From Hydrogenophilales bacterium RIFOXYD1_FULL_62_11 (lineage in GTDB: Bacteria; Pseudomonadota; Gammaproteobacteria; Burkholderiales; Thiobacillaceae), in the NCBI GenBank assembly GCA_001802655.1, contig MGZO01000062.1, positions 16,865 through 26,950 of the forward strand: a stretch of 10,086 bases of DNA, written 5' to 3'. Positions 7,346 through 10,086 of this stretch are shown here, piece by piece (positions within the stretch are counted from its first letter, which is position 1; every line of letters starts with the position of its first letter). The translations under genes were made by a program, and so were the position numbers. The notes beneath the pieces are model-generated. The model saw nothing but the letters and a program-made list of their open reading frames with translations, was not told the origin of the DNA and searched no databases.

Positions 7346-7376
7346 TTGGTGCATAGCGGGACAGGGGCTGCACCAA
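7346..7376. promoter_or_regulatory. Candidate NtrC enhancer: inverted TTGGTGCA / TGCACCAA
   Basis: A perfect 8-base inverted repeat, TTGGTGCA at 7346-7353 and TGCACCAA at 7369-7376, separated by 15 bases. Each arm equals the NtrC half-site (consensus TGCACCA/TGGTGCA), but the arms face outward instead of forming one canonical 17-base site. The right arm continues into TGCACCAATTTTGCCCA, a partial full site. The centre lies about 147 bases upstream of the start predicted for the sigma-54 promoter, a usual enhancer distance. It could instead be an operator for the minus-strand operon, whose first codon is about 100 bases away. Confidence 0.45.
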
Positions 7377-7481
7377 TTTTGCCCACTCGCGCCATTTCTG
7401 CTTCCACCGCGTTCGGCCAAGCGCGGGCAAATCCCGGCAAAGACGTGGCTTCGCAAGTCATTTGCGTGATTTACGCCGGGC

Positions 7482-7497
7482 TGGCACACGTGTTGCT
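7482..7497 (+). promoter_or_regulatory. Sigma-54 (RpoN) promoter
   Basis: TGGCACACGTGTTGCT matches the sigma-54 consensus TGGCACG-N4-TTGCW with one mismatch at the last base of the -24 element. The invariant GG (7483-7484) and GC (7495-7496) are exactly one helical turn apart, as required. Transcription should begin near 7508, about 40 bases before the riboswitch P1 stem. It would drive the substrate-binding-protein operon under an activator such as NtrC. Confidence 0.75.
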
Positions 7498-7546
7498 GAT
7501 GTAAGCCTGTCGGGAAAAGCGGCGCACTGTCGTCTGCATTTACCGC

Positions 7547-7654
7547 GAATGCGCAGCTAGGGTTCCGGTCCCGCGAGGGATGCTGGTCCGAGAGCGGCCG
7601 GCTCCGCCGATGGCGGAGCTCCACGGAGGGACAAAAGCCCGGGAGAGCGCGTTT
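7547..7654 (+). ncRNA. Guanidine-I riboswitch (ykkC-yxkD leader)
   Basis: An aptamer of the ykkC class, subtype 1, which senses guanidine. The conserved blocks are all present in order: CTAGGGTTCCG at 7557-7567, CTGGTCCGAGAG at 7583-7594, and ACGGAGGGACAAAAGCCCGG from 7623. The helices also form. P1 pairs 7547-7554 with 7647-7654 (8 pairs including two G-U). A short hairpin GTCCC-GCGA-GGGAT lies at 7568-7581. P3 is GCTCCGCC-GAT-GGCGGAGC at 7601-7619. It lies 43 bases upstream of the substrate-binding-protein start. The related ppGpp and PRPP subtypes are less likely because the GGTTCCG and ACGGAGGGA blocks are intact and the downstream gene is a typical guanidine-regulon transporter type. Confidence 0.93.
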
Positions 7655-7681
7655 ACCGCTGTCCCGGGCCTATTCATTTTT
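7637..7681 (+). terminator. Riboswitch expression platform: intrinsic terminator
   Basis: GCCCGGGA at 7637-7644 pairs perfectly with TCCCGGGC at 7662-7669. After one G-G mismatch, AGCG (7646-7649) pairs with CGCT (7657-7660), leaving a 7-base loop. The T-rich ATTCATTTTT follows at 7672-7681. The left arm is the conserved 3' end of the aptamer and also contains bases of the P1 3' strand, so aptamer and terminator cannot coexist. Ligand binding should therefore prevent termination, making an ON switch. The hairpin ends before the ribosome binding site, so control is transcriptional. Confidence 0.85.
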
Positions 7682-7685
7682 CCCC

Positions 7686-7691
7686 AAGGAG
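7686..7691 (+). promoter_or_regulatory. Ribosome binding site of the substrate-binding protein
   Basis: AAGGAG, five bases before the ATG at 7697. It fixes that start over any upstream codon within the riboswitch and lies outside the terminator hairpin. Confidence 0.85.
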
Positions 7692-7696
7692 CCACC

Positions 7697-8683
7697 ATGC
7701 ATCTGAACACCGTCGTCAAAAAACTGCTCATCACCACCGCCGGCGCCCTGCTGGTCAGCGGCGCGCATGCCGCGCCCACACTCAAGCTCGGGCTGACCAC
7801 CTGGATCGGCTATTCGCCGTTCTACGTCGCCGATGCGCTCAACCTGTACAAAAAATACGACCTCAAGGTCAGCCTGCAGACCTTTACCGATCCGGCGATG
7901 CTGCCTTCGGCGATGGCGGGCGGCGCCATCGACGGCGCGCTGATGACTTACGACCAGGTGGTCGGCGCGGCCGGCCAGGGACAGAATTTCAAGGTGGTGA
8001 TGCCGGTCGACTATTCCTACGGCGGCGACGCCGTGCTGGCCGACAAATCCATCACCAAGATCAGCCAGCTCAAAGGCAAGAAGGTCGCCTACGCACCGCT
8101 GTCGCCGTCCGATTTCCTGCTCGCCTATGCGCTGAAGATCAACGGCATGAGCGACAAGGACATCCAGCCGGTGAACATGACGCCGGAAGCGGTGCCCGCG
8201 GCGATGGCGTCCGGCGCCACCCCGGCCGGCGTCACCTATGAGCCCAACGTGTCGCAGATCCTCGCCAGCGGCAAGGGCAAATACCATGTCATCTATTCCT
8301 CGCGCGAAGCGCCCGGCATCATCACCGACGTGCTCGCCTTCGACGCCAAGCGCATCGGCAAGGACGACAAGCAGATCATGGCGCTGATGCGCGGCTACCT
8401 CGACGGCCTCGCTTACATGAAGGCCAAGCCCGCCGAAGCGGCCAAGCTGATCGGCAAGGCGGTGGGCGTGTCCGACAAGGAAGCGCTGGAACAGCTGACT
8501 GGCGTCTACAACATCCCGCTCGCGGAAATGCCTAAGACCTACGCCAAGGGCAAGGACACCACCTCCTTCTTCGTCAGTGGCGAGATCATCAACGAGCTCC
8601 TGCTGAAGAACGGCCAGATCAAGAAAGCGGCCGCGATTCCCGCCACGCTCGACGACCGCTACGTGAAAGCGCTACTGAAATAA
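7697..8683 (+). CDS. NitT/TauT-type ABC transporter substrate-binding protein, guanidine-riboswitch controlled
   Basis: A 328-residue periplasmic binding protein of the nitrate/sulfonate/taurine (NMT1/SsuA-like) family. The signal peptide covers residues 1-25, with AHA before the likely cleavage site. The mature protein opens with LKLGLTTWIGYSPFYVADAL, the family hallmark, followed by MAGGAIDGALMTYDQ and the second-lobe region around GVTYEPN. The usual length for the family is 310-340. NitT/TauT-like transporters are a known class in guanidine-I riboswitch operons and are thought to import guanidine or related compounds. No permease or ATPase gene for it is seen in the window; they could lie beyond 10086 or elsewhere. 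The start is set by the AAGGAG at 7686. The ligand is inferred from the riboswitch and not from binding residues. Confidence 0.9.
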   Translation: MHLNTVVKKLLITTAGALLVSGAHAAPTLKLGLTTWIGYSPFYVADALNLYKKYDLKVSLQTFTDPAMLPSAMAGGAIDGALMTYDQVVGAAGQGQNFKVVMPVDYSYGGDAVLADKSITKISQLKGKKVAYAPLSPSDFLLAYALKINGMSDKDIQPVNMTPEAVPAAMASGATPAGVTYEPNVSQILASGKGKYHVIYSSREAPGIITDVLAFDAKRIGKDDKQIMALMRGYLDGLAYMKAKPAEAAKLIGKAVGVSDKEALEQLTGVYNIPLAEMPKTYAKGKDTTSFFVSGEIINELLLKNGQIKKAAAIPATLDDRYVKALLK

Positions 8684-8688
8684 ACCTC

Positions 8689-8710
8689 GCTGCCCTCAGC
8701 GGAGGGCAGC
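8689..8710 (+). other. Intercistronic hairpin after the binding-protein gene
   Basis: GCTGCCCTC-AGCG-GAGGGCAGC, a perfect 9-pair stem starting 5 bases after the stop. No T-run follows, so it is not a standard terminator. It probably protects the upstream mRNA from 3' decay or weakens read-through, which would keep the binding protein more abundant than the downstream gene products. Confidence 0.7.
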
Positions 8711-8728
8711 ATTCATCAGGAAGTTTTC

Positions 8729-9739
8729 ATGGCCACCCGATTGTTCCGTCACCCCGACGGCGCCCTGCCCAACACGCTGGCACTCAGCTATGCCCTGACC
8801 GGCTATGCCGGCGGCCTGTGGCTGATGGCGGTCGCGTCCTGGCCATGGGCGCTGGTTGCCACGCTGTGGTTCGCCCACGCACTCATCATCTCGGCCTACC
8901 TGTTCCACGAATTCGCCCACGGCACGATTTTTACCCAGCCCGCAGCCAATACCCGCGGCGGCGTGCTGATGACCTGGCTCACCGGCAGCTGCTACGCCCG
9001 TTACGAATCCCTGCGACGCAAGCACATGCGCCATCACGTCGACCGCGCCGATGTCATCAGCCTCGACACCCGGGCGCTGCTGCAATCGGCCCCGGCCTGG
9101 GTGCGGCGCGCGGTGCTCGCGCTGGAATGGGTCTACGTGCCAGCAGTGGAACTGTTGATGCACGCCTACGTCATCGTGCTGCCGTTCCTCAATCCGCAAC
9201 ACCGCGCCGACCGCAGCCGCGTGCTCGCCATTGTTCTCGTCAGGAGCAGTGCGTTCGCCACCCTGGCCTATTTCGCGCCGCGCGCGCTGTTCCTTTACGT
9301 GATCGCCTATCTGATCATGATCAGCGTGCTGCGCTTCGCCGATGCCTTCCAGCACACCTACGATGCCTACGCCATTGCGGACAGCGAGCGGGTCCCCCCC
9401 GACAAGCTGCGCGACAAAACCTACGAGCAGTCCAATACCTATTCCAACCTGGCCAGCCTGCGCTGGCCCTGGCTCAATCTGCTGCTGCTCAATTTTCCGT
9501 TCCACAACGCCCACCATGAGAAACCCACCGCGCCGTGGTACCGGCTGCCGGTGCTGCACCGCGAGTTGTATGGCGACACGCCTGCCCAGGCCATCCCGAT
9601 GGCGAAGCTGCTGCTGCCCTTTCATCGCCATCGGATGAAGCGCGTGCTGGCAGAGGACTACGGTGAAGTCGATCCACGCGCCGACCACGCTGCGGGTTTC
9701 GTCGGCGCAGTGGCGGTGTCCTTCCTGACCGCGGTGTAA
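8729..9739 (+). CDS. Membrane fatty-acid-desaturase-family di-iron protein
   Basis: A 336-residue inner-membrane protein of the fatty acid desaturase superfamily. Three histidine boxes for a di-iron centre are present: HEFAH at 60-64, HMRHH at 99-103 and HNAHH at 259-263. An extra His209 lies in FADAFQHTY, and EQSNTYSN at 233-240 is also typical of this superfamily. Hydrophobic segments (about 17-58, 130-152, 165-202 and 246-257) fit a membrane-embedded enzyme. Members use O2 to desaturate or hydroxylate acyl chains or other substrates. The start ATG at 8729 follows CAGGAAG by 5 bases. It is the second gene after the guanidine riboswitch, 45 bases downstream of the binding-protein gene. The substrate cannot be told from the sequence; its place in a guanidine-controlled operon is unusual and could mean a non-lipid substrate. 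Confidence 0.88.
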   Translation: MATRLFRHPDGALPNTLALSYALTGYAGGLWLMAVASWPWALVATLWFAHALIISAYLFHEFAHGTIFTQPAANTRGGVLMTWLTGSCYARYESLRRKHMRHHVDRADVISLDTRALLQSAPAWVRRAVLALEWVYVPAVELLMHAYVIVLPFLNPQHRADRSRVLAIVLVRSSAFATLAYFAPRALFLYVIAYLIMISVLRFADAFQHTYDAYAIADSERVPPDKLRDKTYEQSNTYSNLASLRWPWLNLLLLNFPFHNAHHEKPTAPWYRLPVLHRELYGDTPAQAIPMAKLLLPFHRHRMKRVLAEDYGEVDPRADHAAGFVGAVAVSFLTAV

Positions 9740-9740
9740 G

Positions 9741-10086
9741 GTGACCACCCTGACGCTTTTCCTCCCGCGTCGCCAGGGCACGGCAGTGTCCGCCCTGTTG
9801 GGCGGCGCCGTGCTGTGGGGGCTGTTCTGGTGGCCGCTCAAGGAATTGAATGCGGCAGGCATTCACGGCAGCTTCGTGCAGGCCGTCGCCTACGGCCTGC
9901 CCGCGCTGGTGCTGCTGCCCTGGGTGTGGCGCAGCCGCGCAGTGTGGCGCGACCAGACCGCACTGCTGATCCTGATCGCGTGCCTCGGCGGCTGGGCCAA
10001 CGCCTCCTTCGCCACTTCACTCACCTACGGCAGCGTGGTGCGGGTGTTGCTGCTGTTCTATCTGGCGCCGGTATGGACCATCCTCG
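9741..10086 (+). CDS. EamA/DMT-family transporter, N-terminal part (3' end outside window)
   Basis: The first 115 residues of a drug/metabolite transporter (EamA, 10-helix DMT) of the inner membrane. The visible part begins MTTLTLFLPRR, followed by LLGGAVLWGLFWWPLKEL (first helix), a second helix around VQAVAYGLPALVLLPWVW, and a third beginning LLILIACLGGWANASF. The next stretch, SLTYGSVVRVLLLFYLAPVW, is a typical EamA segment. The start is a GTG one base after the TAA of the desaturase gene, with no strong Shine-Dalgarno, so coupling is likely. The reading frame is open to the window end. DMT relatives of the small SMR type export guanidinium, but this is the larger EamA kind and its substrate is unknown. 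Confidence 0.85.
   Translation, partial: MTTLTLFLPRRQGTAVSALLGGAVLWGLFWWPLKELNAAGIHGSFVQAVAYGLPALVLLPWVWRSRAVWRDQTALLILIACLGGWANASFATSLTYGSVVRVLLLFYLAPVWTIL

Larger units (their letters stand above)
7259..7546. other. Divergent intergenic region (promoter region)
   Basis: About 290 bases between the minus-strand ATPase gene and the plus-strand riboswitch, with no credible protein-coding frame. It holds the NtrC-like inverted repeat and sigma-54 promoter listed separately. A small inverted repeat CGCAA-N5-TTGCG lies at 7452-7466, 15 bases upstream of the sigma-54 box, and could be a protein-binding site. I found no convincing sigma-70 promoter for the minus-strand operon, although that promoter must lie here or nearby. 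Confidence 0.6.

Noticed and set aside
7452..7466. CGCAA-N5-TTGCG inverted repeat as a named operator
   Set aside because: The arms are only 5 bases and match no regulator I can name, so it is mentioned only in the intergenic entry.
7259..7624. Upstream extension of the ATPase reading frame on the minus strand
   Set aside because: It runs through the riboswitch and promoter elements and its translation has no protein-like character; the compact start at 7258 is better.
7547..7654. ppGpp or PRPP subtype of ykkC RNA
   Set aside because: The GGTTCCG and ACGGAGGGA blocks of the guanidine subtype are intact and the downstream gene is of a guanidine-regulon type; a covariance comparison is still worth running.
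7662..7691. Translational control by hiding the ribosome binding site
   Set aside because: The hairpin ends at 7669 and the AAGGAG lies beyond it, so transcription termination is the better model.
8729..9739. AlkB-type alkane hydroxylase
   Set aside because: The second and third histidine boxes are HMRHH and HNAHH, not the AlkB-specific patterns, so only the general desaturase superfamily is supported.
8696..9862. Minus-strand open frame of 388 codons
   Set aside because: It is antisense to the desaturase gene with its three histidine boxes.

Overview
The window looks like chromosomal DNA of a GC-rich Gram-negative bacterium, most likely a betaproteobacterium. GC is roughly 60% by eye. The support is the gene families present: an MCE/Mla lipid transporter with a STAS-fused permease and an auxiliary lipoprotein, an AmpG-like permease, and a DUF4426 protein. 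The genus cannot be named from the sequence alone. No rRNA, tRNA, CRISPR array, insertion sequence or phage gene was seen.

The layout has three blocks. (1) Positions 1-1395, plus strand: the 3' part of an AmpG-type muropeptide permease, overlapping (ATGA) a DsbD-fold TauE/SafE-like membrane protein. A 28-base perfect palindrome at 1428-1455 ends this block and also faces the end of the next one. (2) Positions 7258 down to 1465, minus strand: one tightly packed gene string. In transcription order it holds a P-loop ATPase/kinase-like protein, a divergent MetA-family homoserine acyltransferase, an MlaE permease with an N-terminal STAS domain, an MlaF ATPase, an MlaD-type MCE protein, an ABC auxiliary lipoprotein and a small exported DUF4426 protein. 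Most junctions overlap or are 1 nt apart, so the lipid-transport genes are probably translationally coupled to a methionine-type gene.

(3) Positions 7259-10086, plus strand: the most interesting part. A divergent intergenic region carries an inverted repeat of NtrC-like half-sites (7346-7376), a near-consensus sigma-54 promoter (7482-7497), a guanidine-I (ykkC) riboswitch aptamer (7547-7654) and an overlapping intrinsic terminator (7637-7681). Downstream are a periplasmic NitT/TauT-type substrate-binding protein, a strong intercistronic hairpin, a membrane fatty-acid-desaturase-family di-iron protein, and the start of an EamA/DMT transporter cut by the window end.

Taken together, block 3 reads as a nitrogen-regulated and guanidine-switched operon: sigma-54/NtrC would turn on transcription when nitrogen is short, and guanidine binding would prevent termination. 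The binding protein and exporter suit import or handling of a guanidine-like compound. The desaturase-family enzyme is the unexplained member and the best candidate for something undescribed.
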